Shown: piece by piece, positions 1 through 11,740 of the stretch
Numbering within the stretch: the first letter of the stretch is position 1
Layout of the letters: the number at the start of each line of letters is the position of its first letter
Source: Avena insularis
Lineage: Eukaryota > Streptophyta > Magnoliopsida > Poales > Poaceae
DNA length: 64,000 bases
Direction of reading: 5' to 3'
NCBI GenBank assembly: GCA_023614405.1
Contig: CM042689.1
Coordinates: 281,735,533-281,799,532, forward strand
Position numbers and translations under genes: made by a program
Notes under the pieces: model-generated
What the model was told of the DNA's origin: nothing
Database searches by the model: none
Seen by the model: only the letters and a program-made list of their open reading frames with translations

Positions 1-1524
1 AGCCCAGACTCTGAGAAATGGCTAGAAGCCATGAAATCCGAATTGGGATCCATGAGCGAAAACCAAGTATGGACTTTGGTGGACCCTCCTAGCGACCGAA
101 AGGCCGTTGAGTGCAAATGGATCTTCAAGAAGAAAACGGACGCGGATGGTAATGTTACCGTCTATAAAGCACGGCTTGTCGCGAAAGGTTTTCGACAAGT
201 TCAAGGTGTTGACTACGATGAGACTTTCTCTCCCGTAGCGATGTTTAAGTCCATTCGGATTTTATTAGCAATTGCTGCATTTCATGATTATGAAATATGG
301 CAGATGGATGTCAAGACTGCTTTCCTCAATGGCAACATTGATGAAGAGTTGTATATGATGCAACCCGAAGGTTTTGTCGATCCTAAGGATGCTAGTAAAG
401 TATGCAAACTTCAGCGTTCCATTTATGGACTAAAGCAAGCATCTCGGAGTTGGAACCTTCGTTTTGATCAAGTGATCAAGAGCTTTGGATTTGTTCCAAA
501 TTGCTACGAAGCTTGTATCTACAAGAAAGTGAGTGGGAGCTCGGTGACGTTTCTGGTACTATATGTGGATGACATATTGATTATTGGAAATGACATCAAC
601 ATGCTTAACGATGTGAAGAGTTATTTGAACAAGTGTTTTTCAATGAAAGACCTAGGTGAAGCTGCTTATATATTGGGCATCAAGATCTATAGAGATAGAC
701 AAAGACGCCTGATAGCTTTAAGCTAGAGTACATACCTAGACAAAGTTCTGAAAAGGTTTAGAATGGATAAGGCAAAGAAAGGTTCGGTGCCTATGTTGTC
801 AGGTAAGATATTGAGCAAGGCTCAGTGTCCAGCTACGGTAAATGATAGGGAAGCTATGAGCAAAGTGCCTTATGCCTCGTCCATAGGTTCCATCATGTAT
901 GCCATGCTGTGTACTAGACCGGATGTGTCCAATGCTCTTAGTTTGATGAGCAGATATCAAAGTGATCCAGGAGTAGAACACTGGACAGTTGTGAAGAACA
1001 TCCTAAAGTACCTAAATAGAACTAAAGAAATGTTCTTAGTCTATGGGGGTGATGAACAGCTCGTCGTAAAAGGTTACGTCGACGCTAGTTTTGACACCGA
1101 CAAGGATGATTCTAAATCTCAGACAGGATACGTGTATATTTTGAATGGAGGAGCTGTGAGTGGAGAAGTCGCAAGCAAAGCGTGATCGCGGGATCTATGA
1201 GAAGCGGAATACATGGTCGCTGCAGAAGCGTCAAGTGAAGGAGTTTGGATCAGAAACTTCATCACTGAGCTTGGCGTGGTTCCAAGTGCATTGGACCCAC
1301 TGGAGATATTGTGTGACAACACTGACGCCATAGCACTCGCTAAGGAACCAAGATATCATCCAAAGACCAAGCATATCAACCGCAAGTTTCATATAATCCG
1401 AGATTATATAGCAGATGGAGATCTGAAGATTAGCAAAGTACATACAGATCTGAATGTCGCAGATCCATTGACTAAACCTCTTCCACGTGTAAAACATGAT
1501 CGGACCTCGATGCCATGGGTGTGA
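1..1524 (+). pseudogene. Copia pol fragment: reverse transcriptase and RNase H (copy A)
   Basis: Frame 1 is open from the first base and shows RT motifs in order: KWIFKKK, the MDVKTAFLNG block, IYGLKQASRSW and the catalytic LYVDDILI. An in-frame TAG at 724-726 breaks the frame; copy B has CAG (Gln) at the same place, so this is a C-to-T change. The frame then continues through the connection domain. It ends at 1185 in a region with small losses relative to the copy at 33839, and resumes in the same frame at 1213 with the RNase H end (KTKHINRKFH, TKPLP). RT and RNase H would copy the element RNA into cDNA in virus-like particles. The breaks make this copy non-coding. Confidence 0.9.
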
Positions 1525-1574
1525 GATTGTTGCCGATGTAAACTAGATTATTGACTCTAGTGCAAGTGGGAGAC

Positions 1575-3269
1575 TGTTGGAATTATGCCCTAGAGGCAAT
1601 AATAAAGCTGTTATTATTATAATTCTTGTTCATGATAATGTTTATATTCCATGCTAGAATTGTATTAAGCGGAAACTTTAATACTTGTGTGGTTTGTGAA
1701 CAACACCGTGTCCCTAGTACGCCTCTATGGACTAGCTCATTGATCAATGATGGTTAAGGTTTCCTAACCATAGACATGAGTTGTCAATTGATAATGAGAT
1801 CATATCATTGGGAGAATGATATGATGGACAGACCCAAACTAAGCGAAGCAATTAGATCGTGTCATCGTGTTCATCTTTGCGAAGCTTTTCTTATGTCAAA
1901 TATTGTATTCCTTAGACCATGAGATAATACAACTCCCTGGTATCGGAAGAAAGCTTTGAGGTCATCAAACGTCATCCTATGAGAGGGTGATCATAAAGGT
2001 CTCTCAGGTGATCGGAAAGTATCTGTTGGGTTGTATGTATCGAGATGGGATTTGTCCCTCCCAAGTCGGAGAGATATACTTCGGGCCCACTCGGTAATCA
2101 ATATCAACACCGCTTGCAAGCATGTGGTTAAGGAGTTAATCACAAAGTGATATCGGATTACGGAACGAGTAAAGTACTTGCTGTGAACGAGATTGAACTA
2201 GGTATGACGGTACCGACGATCAAATCTCGGGCAAGTAAAAAATCGCGAGACAAAGGGAATATATATATATATGGGATTGATTGAATCCTGACATCGTGGT
2301 TCATCCGATATGATCATCGATGAATGTGTGGGAGTCAATATGGGTTTCCAGACCCCGCTGTTGATTATTGATAGAAGATCATGTCTACATATTCTCGAAC
2401 CCGCAGGGTCACACACTTAATGTGTCTCGACGCTAGGATAGATTGGATAATTGGTTTATGAGTTTTTGTTCGGAGTCTCGGATGGGATCCGGGACATCAC
2501 GAGAGGTTCTGGAGTGGTCCGGAGAATAAGATTCATATAAGGCAAAGTGCAGTTTTTGGAGTTCGAATTGTTCCGGGTTAATCGGTATTGCTTGGAAGCT
2601 TCTAGAACCTTCCGGAAGGGGACCAACATGGCCACACCTTCCGGGAGGGGGCATGGGCCTATGAGGGAGTGCCCTGGCCGCATTGGGCCAGGGGCACAAG
2701 GCCCCATAGGGCCCAGCCTGCCAAGAGAGGTTTAAACTCGAGATAGACCTTCTAGAAGGGGGGTTTCCTTGCCCCCCACTCCTTATCCTCTGGGGCCGCG
2801 GTTTGGGCTTGGGAGGGCTAGGCTGCGCCCCTCTATATAAAGAGGGTGGGCGCACCAACCCCACACCTTCCCTCCAACCCTAGCCGCCTGCTGCCCTCCT
2901 CTCCCTCCCGACCGCTTGTAGGCTAAGCCGCAGAAATTCTCCACCAATTGCACTGCTACTGTCACAGTAGATCCAACCCATCTCTCCACCATACTTGCTG
3001 GACCGAGGAAGGAGGAGACGCCGAGGTGCTGCGTGTGCATCTCACGGAGGCACCGCCACTTGTGGTGCTAGATCGGATCGGATCGAGGAGGAGAAGCGAG
3101 TACGACTACATCACCCACGTTCCGATTTAACGTTCATTGCTTGAATCTTCAAGGGTATGAAGATCTAATCCAATCTCTCTCGTTGTTTGCATCTCCTAGA
3201 TTAGATCTTGGCCTTCCCTCTGTTCGCATCCGTAGAAAATTTTGATTTACTATGCCGCGAAACCCTTCA
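1575..3269 (+). repeat. Copia 3' LTR, 1695 bp (copy A)
   Basis: It starts TGTTGG directly after the polypurine tract and ends ...CCCTTCA. In the copy at 27967-29691 the same end is followed by a primer-binding site, which fixes the boundary. It contains a TATA box at 2834-2841 in a GC-rich stretch. The sequence after 3269 (GCTTC) should be the target duplication, but its partner lies outside the window. Confidence 0.92.
2834..2841 (+). promoter_or_regulatory. LTR TATA box
   Basis: TATATAAA lies in the conserved context CCTCTATATAAAGAGG. The same site occurs in the other two LTRs at 29233-29240 and 35519-35526. This is the expected position of the U3 promoter of BARE-type LTRs. Confidence 0.7.
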
Positions 3270-3538
3270 GCTTCTCCGTCTCCCCTCTGGACTTCTTGTT
3301 CCCCATGGAAAGTTATTGACTTTGATGTTTGTCCCGTCCAATTCCGAGAATATTTCCTTACTAGCTTTTCTGGAACCAAAAACAGCAGAAAACATGCAAC
3401 TGGCACTTTGGCAACTTGTTAATAGGTTAGTACCAGAAAACATGTAAAAAGCACCTCAAAGTGTAGACAAAGCAAAGCAAAGTAGATACTAAACAAGCAT
3501 GGAATATCAAAAATTATAGATACGTTTCCGACGTATCA
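3270..3538 (-). repeat. Gypsy 3' LTR, truncated by Copia insertion
   Basis: These 269 bp match 8340-8608 closely and end in TATCA at 3538, the LTR start on the minus strand. The remaining roughly 1 kb of this LTR should lie left of the window, on the far side of the Copia element. Confidence 0.88.
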
Positions 3539-6235
3539 AGCATCCCCAAGCTTTCGTCCTCGAGTAGGTAAGTGGTAAAAATAATAATTTTTGAGGTGAC
3601 ATGCACCCTCACAATAAAAATCTAACCATTTGCAAGCATTGAAAGCTAGGATCAAAGAACTCTAAACATGATCATGAAAGATGGAGTTCTAATAATATGA
3701 CAGAGCAAGTAATGTTGCATCATAGCAAGATACAAACAAAGATCATGAATAACATCCATTGAAAAACGTTTGTTTGTTTCACATACAAAAAAACATAACA
3801 TAGTGGCAATCAGCTTGTACCTCATAGAGTAGCAAATAGATGCATAGGACACCTTCAAAGTTCACAAGGGTGACTAGAAACAAATAGCACAAGAACAAGT
3901 AATATCACAATATGCATCAATCAATAAGCTTTGGGACACTGCACACAGAATGACAACTATGCTCTCTTAATGCTGCCTAAAGGTAGAAGGTGGAGACTTA
4001 AATAATGGTGGAAGAAAGGCCCTTCACAAAGGAAAGTAGGGATTTCAAGTTTCAAAAAGAGCTTCCAAAAATTATGGTACTTGTTAGCTTTCAGCCCTCA
4101 TTGCCCCTGTCATAAGCATCTTGAAGTGATTAAGGTTAAGATGAACAAACTATGGAGTATATACTTGACGAAGTACAAGTTGGCAATCTCAAGTCCCTTG
4201 AATATGAGGGCCACACCTCATGCTACTCAACTTCAGTCACCTGTAAGTTCTTGTCATTGTAAGTATTTGCATATCATTGAGAACCGCCAACGGGGTACCC
4301 CTTGCACATCGTTCAGGAGCTTTCCCATAACCAAAATGACAAGGCAAGTAGACAATTAGCATCTCAGCGATCTTTTTATTTACCATATGCATAGCTTTTT
4401 ATTGAGGATGCTTCATAGATATCTCACTATGGTGATGCTGCAAGTTTCCACCATGATTAGACATGGCTTAGTCTAGCGGCCCAGGCGTTTCTCTAACACA
4501 AAATACAAACTCCATGGACTTACAAGTTTCCTCTTTATTTCACACCGGTGACATCCATAGACAAAAGATCATGATATCAACTGAGTACAAAGTACAAGTG
4601 CAATGTTGAAAATGTTCCCTGTGACATCACGGTTCTGCTAATTTCAACGTATAAGTGCAAGCATATACACCATAGTTGACACGATGGTTCAAGTTTATTA
4701 GGGGCAAAGAATATAAAGTGTTCCATCAAGTTTGTGAGGGCTTTAATCACTATTTTTTCACATAACAAAATAGTTTTTAATTGGAAGATAGCTGAAAACA
4801 AGAATATACTTGGAATGGTGTAACACACCATGCATATGAATTTATAGTGGACACTTTGGAATAACTTGGTTTCTTGGGAGTTGGAAGCATGAGTAGAGCT
4901 TACTCATACAAGTGGAGGCTAGCAAAAGATTGGGAGCAACCAACTAAGAGAGCAATAATGGACATAATCATGCAGAGCAACAAAGCATTACTAATCAAAG
5001 CATAGGGTGGTAATACAAGTCAAGGACTAAATGATCATAGAGGCAAATGGTGACTTGTGAGAGTCATAACATGATGTGAGCATGTGCCAAGTCAACCCAA
5101 ACAAAGCATCACAGGAGAATACCACAATATTATGCTTTTTACATGCTAAAACAACGCATAATTTCTTCAAGGCACACTAAGTAATCCCAATTGTTTGGAA
5201 CAATACATGCTATAGCAATAATAACTAAGCATAAGGTCAAAACAACACCTAGCATGTCATGCTAAAGTCTAAGTCACAGTCAATGCAAGCTCCTCCTGCA
5301 CCTCCAAGCAAGAACTTACTACCCCTTTCCAACACCAAACAACTTATTTGCAAAACAACACAACGAGAACGGGGGTCCAAACTACTTTATTCAAGCAAAC
5401 TAAACAACCTAAGCAAAGCAAACGAAAACTAAGACGCTCCAAGAACAACACAACAGTGCATGAAACAATAAAAACTAAGTGTCTAGACAGACCTGAGCTT
5501 TTTATTGATCAAGAAGGGGATGCCTTGGGCATCCCCAAGCTTTAACGCTTGTACCTCTTGGATATTTCTTGGGGTGACACCATGGTGGAATACCCAAGCT
5601 TGAGCTTTTGACCATTCTTCATCTCATTGCATCATTCTCTCTCTACACCTAAAATTCTTCCTTCATACAAAACTTCACACAATCTTCATTAGCAACATTA
5701 GTTTATTCAAAAGATATTAGACCTCTGGTAAAGCTTTGGAATAGCAAGGCTTTTCACTAAAAACACAAGATACTGTAGCAACTCCTTCAAAAAGCTCAAT
5801 TCCCCAAAAGAGAACTCAAAAGGAATCAGTAAGAAGCAAATGCAAATAATGGCAGAAATCTGTCAAAACAAACCAGCAGGTAGAAACCGATTTTTTCAAA
5901 AATCTTCTGATGATCAAATCAAAAAGTGTTGAACTAACGAAAGTTATCTAACATACTTGGAGGTATATTCGTAAAATTTGAGCTCAATCCTAGTTACAGA
6001 GACTCCTCACGAATTTTTATGGTGGAGGAAAGAAATCTGTTTCGGGACAACAACTCCTCAAATCTTACTTCCCTCTCATTAGAGACCATTCTTGGCACAA
6101 AAAGCAAACAAAAAGGATAAGGAGAGATCATTACTGAAGTAATAACTTCCAAGACTCAAGGAAACTCTTGGGTTATTTTTTCCAACAAGTACTTTTCTTT
6201 AATGCCTTTATGTTAGGCACAAGAAGCAAGAAGAA
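3539..6235 (-). other. Gypsy internal spacer, no coding signal
   Basis: About 2.7 kb of AT-rich DNA between the protease ORF and the 3' LTR. No conserved domain appears in any frame; the ORFs here are short. The end next to the LTR is the polypurine tract. A second copy of the same purine motif (minus strand AAGCTTGGGGATGCCC) lies at about 5524-5541. Confidence 0.7.
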
Positions 6236-6607
6236 TCAAATATTTTCAAATGAGGAAGCAGTAACCCTCTTGTTCTTTCCTTTCTTACCTTTCTTATTAT
6301 CTTTAGGGAATATATGATTGCTTACTGGAGGAGAAAAATGCATAATGCCTTTTCCCATATCTATTACCGCTCCAAGGTGTTTCAGTAGAGATCTTCCAAG
6401 TGTGATATGTCTTTTGCCTACACATTCAATAACAAGATAATCAATAGACACCATTTTCCCTGAGATTTTTGTAAACACACCTTCAGCTATTCCAATGGGC
6501 AATAAGGTGGCATTATTAGTGAGAGAGATTTCCTCTCCTCCTTCAGAAATCCCCCAAAGACTCAAAGAATCATAAATATCTTTAGGCATGAGACAAAATT
6601 CAGACAT
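6236..6607 (-). pseudogene. Gypsy aspartic protease-like ORF (fragment)
   Basis: An open stretch of 123 codons. Its sequence follows the retropepsin-like pattern of plant gypsy Gag-Pol: an LMPKDIYDSL segment, PIGIAEGVF, then TLGRSLLKHLGAVID, equivalent to the family's ILGRPFL-DV region. The catalytic D-[ST]-G loop expected just upstream is not visible in this frame. The C-terminus is a lysine-rich tail (KGKKGKNKR). It stands between the gag remnant and the spacer and ends without reading into RT. It is probably a decayed protease that would process Gag in particles. Confidence 0.6.
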
Positions 6608-6623
6608 GATATCACAGCGAGCA

Positions 6624-7089
6624 TCAAAAAGTGTAGTATTTTTTAGAGACTTTGATTGTGGGAAACCACTTTAAAGGCTCAAAATTTATGGGAACATAAT
6701 CATGGTAATCCCTAAGCGTGTGATAGCAACTATTCATAGCAGTAATACTGGTCTCAAGAGTGTTCAACCTAGCAAAAATATTTGTGAAGGAGGAATCAGA
6801 CTTGCCAGGTGTCCCATAGATTATAATCATTTTTTATGGCATCAAAAGCTTCATCCTTAGTGCATAGCAAAATATCTTTCTCAGCCACATCATCCAAAGC
6901 ACATCTATAACGAAGAGCAATACCGCGGTAGAAACTATCAATAACCAAGCCAAGACTCATCTTAAGCTTAGAGCCCCTCTATAAAGCGGAGATTCTAGAC
7001 CAAGCTTCTTTAAAACTCTCTTCACTTTTTTGCTTAAAAGTGGAGATCTCTTCCATAGGTGAAATAAAGATTGGTCCAAAACCAGACAT
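6624..7089 (-). pseudogene. Gypsy gag remnant
   Basis: Reading the minus strand from an ATG at 7089, the start is MSGFGPIFISPMEE, followed by FKQKSEESFKEAWSRI. That segment matches the conserved retrotransposon gag pattern in which FxQ is followed by ESxxEAWxRF. A stop follows within about 110 bp. Later pieces with gag-like character appear in shifted frames. It begins about 180 bp after the primer-binding site, as expected for gag. It is broken. Confidence 0.6.
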
Positions 7090-7300
7090 GGTGGCAACTA
7101 GAGTAGGAACTAATTTTTTGTGTTTTTGAATAAAGAAAGCAAACCAAACTAGACTAATTTTTTTGAGTTTTTTGAAAAGAGGCAAACAAAACCAAGAAAA
7201 ATAAACAAAACAAACTAAAAACAAAGTAAAGAGAAAGGAAGTGGAGTACTCTCCTTGTGAATACGTCCTTAGCCTCCCCGACAACGGTGCCAGAAAGACT

Positions 7301-8608
7301 TGATGGTGCTCGACGTGGCACTTTGTTGGTAACCCCAAGCGCAGGGTGTGAAGAGCACATCAACAAGTTTTCCCTCAGTTGAGACCGAGGTTATCGAATC
7401 AGAAGGAGGAAGGAAACATCACACAAGTGTTCCAAACAACATGGAGACATGCACAACACAAACTCAAGACTTTGTCCCAACGAATCAGTGAGGTTATCAA
7501 GCTCATCGTTTTGCTGTAACAAAGGATTAAATGTATGGTGTGGAAGGTAATGGTGGTTTGCAACAAGTAAACAATAACAATGGAAGATGTATCAATGGTA
7601 AAGATTGGACCGGGGTCCATAGTTCACTAGAGGTGCTCTCCTTAGATAAACAACATGGCATGAAGGGTAAACAAATTACAGCAGGGCAATTGATAGGAAC
7701 TAAGCAAGGCATAATAATGCAATTACTAGTCAGAAAGATCCAATGAGATTCGACTGGTCAATACAACAAGATACATAGACCGCCATCCAACTGCATCTAT
7801 GACTAGAAGTCCACCTTCAGGTTATCATCCGAACTCCCTCCAGTATTAAGTTGCAAGCAACAAACAACTACTTTAAGCAAAGTGTGTAAGGTAAACAGTC
7901 CACATGTTCCATGAACAAGAGACCGTTGTTTTCTCCCTAGTAGCTACAACACATCTACAACCGAAGAGATTTCTGTCACTTCCCTTGGAAACTAGAGGCA
8001 TGAACCCACTATCGAGCATAAATACTCCCTCTTGGAGTCACTAGCAACTACTTGGCCAAGATAGCTACTAACAACAGAGAGCATGCAAGATCACAAACAA
8101 CACAGACATGATAGAATCATAAAAACAAAACCATTAATCAAACCAACATAATAATCTCAATATCCATCAGATCCCTGCAAACACAACATGCATGATTACA
8201 AATAGATTAGATCTTGATCATGAACGGAGCTCACAAGATCTATACATGAAAGCACAAAGGAGGCGGCCAGGGGCCCCACACCCTGCCTAGGCGCGGGGCA
8301 GGGACCAGTCGCGCCTAGTGGGTCTGGGCGCCCTGGCCCGCTTCTTCGTCTCCCCTCTGGACTTCTTGTTCTCCACGGAAAGTTATTGACTTTGAAATTT
8401 GCCCCGTCCAATTCCGAGAATATTTCCTTACTAGCTTTTCTGGAACCAAAAACAGTAGAAAACAGGCAACTGGCACTGTGGCAACTTGTTAATAGGTTAG
8501 TACCAGAAAACATGTAAAAAGTACCTCAAAGTGTAGACAAAGTAAAGCAAAGTAGATACTAAACAAGCATGGAACATCAAAAATTATAGATACGTTTCCA
8601 ACGTATCA
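7301..8608 (-). repeat. Gypsy 5' LTR, 1308 bp, with primer-binding site
   Basis: The plus strand starts TGATGG at 7301 and ends TATCA at 8608. The primer-binding site (minus TGGCACCGTTGTCGGGGAGG, 7272-7291) sits nine bases inside the element; it resembles the tRNA-Asp type site of many plant gypsy elements. The outer 269 bp match the 3' LTR at 3270-3538. The right flank is inside another LTR (8609 onward). Confidence 0.85.
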
Positions 8609-10292
8609 ACGATCCTTCCGGCGTTGCGTTCCGGCAGCGCTTCCGCAATCGGTCACACGTTCAGTACTCGATAAAGACCTTTCTCTCCCTTGTTCTAGCA
8701 GGCAATGGAGGTCGTAGTTCTCCCCTCGCGATTCCGGTAGCACGATGGCGTGGTGTCGGAAGTAGAGGGAAGATCCCGCAGGGCTTCGCCTAAGCCGGAG
8801 CAAGTTATGGTGGAGAATTAGGGTTTCCGGCGATCTAGGGTTTATAGGGACGGGGAAGAGGAGGTGGACTCGGAGGAGGCTAGGGCGGCGCGACGAAACG
8901 GCGGCGGCGCGACGGCTATGTGGGGAGGGCTGGTGTTGCGTGTCTCTTAGGGCACCCCCTCCTCTCTATTTATTAGAGGGAGGGTAGCTTGGAAGAGGGT
9001 AGTTTGAATCTTTCCCCAACTCCCTCTCCTTGTTGGCTTGTGGTGGAGGGAAAGAAGGATTCTTTCCTTCCTCCACCAGGATACATTGTCCCAATTTGAC
9101 TTTTCAAACTTGCCTTTTGACTTCCAATTTGGAGCTCAATTTCTTTCTTACAAATGCCCAACCAAGTGACCTAGGACATGATGCAATCATTCCACTTATT
9201 CATGACACATTCATGTACCCTTCCCCTTCCGGTCCGGTGAACCTTTTAGACCCTTCTAGATCATTCAGGTGAAAACACTGGAATCATTTCCGAACTCCGG
9301 AATTGGACTTTCCTTATATGAATCTTATTATCCGGACCATTCAGGATCTTCTCGTGATATCCCGGATCCCATCCGAGACTCCGAACAACATTCGGTCTCC
9401 CTACTTACATTCCATATCTACTAAACAACATCGAATCCTTAAGTGTGTCTCCCTACGGTTCGTGAATTATGCAGACATGATCGAGACTCTTCTCCGATCA
9501 ATAACCAATAGAGGAATCTAGAAATTCATATGGCTCCCACGTATTTGTATGATTACTTTGTGATCAAATGAACCACTTACATATGATACCAAGTTCCCTT
9601 TGTCTCGCGATAGTTTACTTATGCGAGGTCTGATCGTCGGTATCTCTGCATACCTAGTTCAACGTCGTTACCGATAAGTACTCTTTTCTCGTTCCCGTGA
9701 TATGTGATCTCTTGTGAGCCAGTCATATGCTTGCAAGCTAATTGGATGACATTCCACCGAGAGGGCCTAGAGTATATCTATCCGTTATATGGATGGACAA
9801 ATCCCACTCTTGATCCATGTGCCTCAACACATACTTTCCGAACACTCAATGCCACCTTTATAGCCACCCAGTTACGGTGTGGTGTTTGATGTCATCAAAG
9901 CATCCATCTGGTGATGGTGATTAGCATGATCTCATGGTCGAGGGAATTAGGTTACTATGTATCAGAAAGCTTATAGCAAACGAATTATTGAAATGACTTG
10001 ATCTTTATGCTACGCTTATCTATAGGAGTATGTCCATCACACCATTCTCCTAATAATATGATCTTATTGTTAATAACATCTCAATGTTCATGATCAGGAA
10101 ACCATGATCATATATTAACCAACAAGCTAGTTTAACAAGAGGCTTTACTAGGGACTCTTTTATGTTTACAAATCACACAAGTATTAATGTTTCCGGTTAA
10201 TACAATTATAGCATGACATGTAAACATTTATCATAAGCATGAAGATATGATAATAACCTCTTTATTATTGCCTCTTGGGCACATCTCCAACA
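8609..10292 (-). mobile_element. Copia LTR on the minus strand, 3' end cut by the gypsy insertion
   Basis: The minus strand starts TGTTGGAGATGTGCCC at 10292, a typical Copia LTR start, and runs about 1.7 kb to the gypsy boundary. It contains an AT-rich TATA-like stretch near 8966-8980 and a 5' leader-like region rich in CCGGAA. The sequence outside 10292 is not purine-rich on the relevant side, so this is the 5' LTR of an element, or a solo LTR, not a 3' LTR. Its remaining end should lie beyond the gypsy and Copia insertions, left of the window. Confidence 0.8.
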
Positions 10293-10754
10293 GATTGAAC
10301 CAGGATGAGTGTTTAAAGGGTTTGTGCATTCCTCCAGGTTCACTCACCCTTCCCTGAAACTCGTGTTCATCCGTTGCCACAAGCAGTAGTACTGATAACT
10401 GCAAGTCAGACCTATATGAGGAAATGTTTCCACCTTTGTGAACTGCTAATTATTAGGATAGTTCCACATGCAACAACTTTCTATGGATGGTACCTAGTAC
10501 TTTTGCCCAAAGAGGAAATTTGTATAGAGACATGTTAAATTGTTCATATCTTTATGTCCCTGCTATGTGTGCTACGTCGATAATTACATTTGTCACACAC
10601 TCTAACTTCAGGGATAACTGATCGAACCTTGTTGTGTATACAAACTCTGTATTTGTGCATATGATTTGGTTTGCTCACGCCATCCCTGAAGTTGAAATGC
10701 AATTCCCATATTGTGTGTGACCACAAATTGCCAAATATGAGGAACCATGTTTCT
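10293..10754. other. Host intergenic or intronic DNA, nothing recognised
   Basis: AT-rich unique-looking sequence between the Copia LTR end and the minisatellite. No conserved frame or repeat was seen. It may be an intron or 5' region of the decayed B3 gene downstream. Confidence 0.5.
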
Positions 10755-11032
10755 GACTCACTGCTTTGCATTGTGTTCATTGCATCAGATTTTGTTAATT
10801 GCTTTGCATTGTGTTCATTGCATCAGATTGTGTTCATCGCTTTGCATATTGTTCATTGCTTTGCTTTCTGTTTATTTCTTTGCATTTTCTTCATTGCATC
10901 GGATTGTGTTCATTGTTTTGCATTTTGTTCATTCATTTTCTTTATGTTCATTGCTTTGCATTTCCTTCATTGCATCAAATTGTGTTCATTGCTTTGCATT
11001 TGTGTTGACTGCTTAGGATTGTGTTCATTGCA
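10755..11032 (+). repeat. 18-bp minisatellite in a pyrimidine-rich tract
   Basis: About 15 imperfect copies of two alternating 18-bp units, TGTTCATTGCTTTGCATT and TGTTCATTGCATCAGATT. As 18 is divisible by three, all three forward frames stay open over most of the tract (ORFs of 69-130 codons), giving repeats such as FIALHCVHC. These are by-products of the repeat, not genes. The tract ends in TTCATTGCAG, which looks like a 3' splice site directly before the B3 remnant. Confidence 0.85.
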
Positions 11033-11045
11033 GGCTATCAACATC

Positions 11046-11490
11046 GATGGCCGGGGAAAGTAGCCTATCGATGGCTCGAACAAGAGAGCAAAGAAAGCAG
11101 GGATGCCTCCCAGCATTGGCCACTGGGAAGAGGCAGTGAGCCCTACCCAGTTCTGCAAGGTGTTGGTAGCGCCTGGACTAGGATTGCTTTTTATCCCAGA
11201 CGCATTCATGCCATACTTGGACAATGTCCTTGACACGGTCACATTGAAGCTGATGACTGGATGCCAATGGGACATCACCATCTCTGATGTCAACGGTAAA
11301 TCTTGCTCCGATCAAGGCTAAACAGCTTTTGCAGTAGCTCATGACCTAAAGATCGGTTCCATGCTGAACTTCAAGAAGATCTATCCCAAAGGTTTACAAG
11401 GTGGTCATCTACGGCTACAGTCAAGCCGAGTTTATCAAGAGGTGCCCTGAGCACCCTGAAGCTTTCAGGAGGATCATGGAGCAGCGATGA
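11046..11490 (+). pseudogene. B3 DNA-binding-domain gene remnant
   Basis: From an ATG at 11103 the frame reads through FCKVLVAP, LFIPDAFMPYLD and TVTLKLMTGCQWDI, the pattern of the first half of a plant B3 domain. The second half follows as TAFAVAHDLKIGSMLNFKK. Between them a TAA (11319-11321) stands where B3 domains have a conserved Trp. An extra A near 11396 shifts the frame; after it the sequence continues KVVIYGYSQAEF and RCPEHPEAF to a TGA at 11488. An upstream ATG at 11046 is in another frame. B3 proteins of this type are nuclear DNA-binding factors. This copy cannot encode one. Confidence 0.75.
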
Positions 11491-11740
11491 CTTCTGTCTA
11501 CATGAAAGTTTTTCTCATTTGTGTTTGTGTGGCCGATGAATTGTCGTCTGATCTACATTTGTGTTTGTGTTTATGTGGTATCCTCACCTCGGTGACCCGA
11601 TCAGCAACACTACAAGCAACCAAACACATAACTTGCTTGTATTCATAGATGCATACAAACAACCAAACATACACATTTGTATTTTTTGTCGATACAAAAA
11701 ACATGCAGACCACCAAATAAAATTGCTATTCATAGCCTAA

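Larger units (their letters stand above)
1..3269 (+). mobile_element. BARE/Angela-like Copia retrotransposon, 3' portion (copy A)
   Basis: The window opens inside the reverse transcriptase of a Ty1/Copia element. RNase H, a polypurine tract (GTGGGAGAC just before 1575) and a complete 3' LTR follow. The LTR begins TGTTGGAATTATGCC, a start I associate with the BARE/Angela group of Triticeae Copia elements, and ends in CA at 3269. The same LTR occurs twice more in this window (27967 and 34278). The sequence right of 3269 resumes a gypsy LTR at the point equivalent to 8341, so this element inserted into that LTR. The 5' part lies left of the window. Family placement is from memory of the LTR ends; the superfamily is certain. 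Confidence 0.93.
3270..8608 (-). mobile_element. Non-autonomous Ty3/gypsy element without RT or integrase
   Basis: On the minus strand the order is 5' LTR (8608 to 7301), primer-binding site (7291 to 7272, TGGCACCGTTGTCGGGG), gag remnant, protease-like ORF, a long non-coding spacer, polypurine tract (AAGCTTGGGGATGC, next to 3539), and a 3' LTR truncated by the Copia insertion at 3269. The LTR ends TGAT...ATCA form the usual inverted pair. No RT, RNase H or integrase motif is visible between protease and polypurine tract, so mobility would depend on an autonomous relative. The LTR start TGATACGT is common in Pooideae gypsy families; I do not assign a family name. Confidence 0.85.

Noticed and set aside
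10671..11063. Three overlapping Cys/His/Leu-rich ORFs of 69-130 codons
   Set aside because: They are the three forward frames of an 18-bp tandem repeat without stops; composition and overlap show no coding signal.
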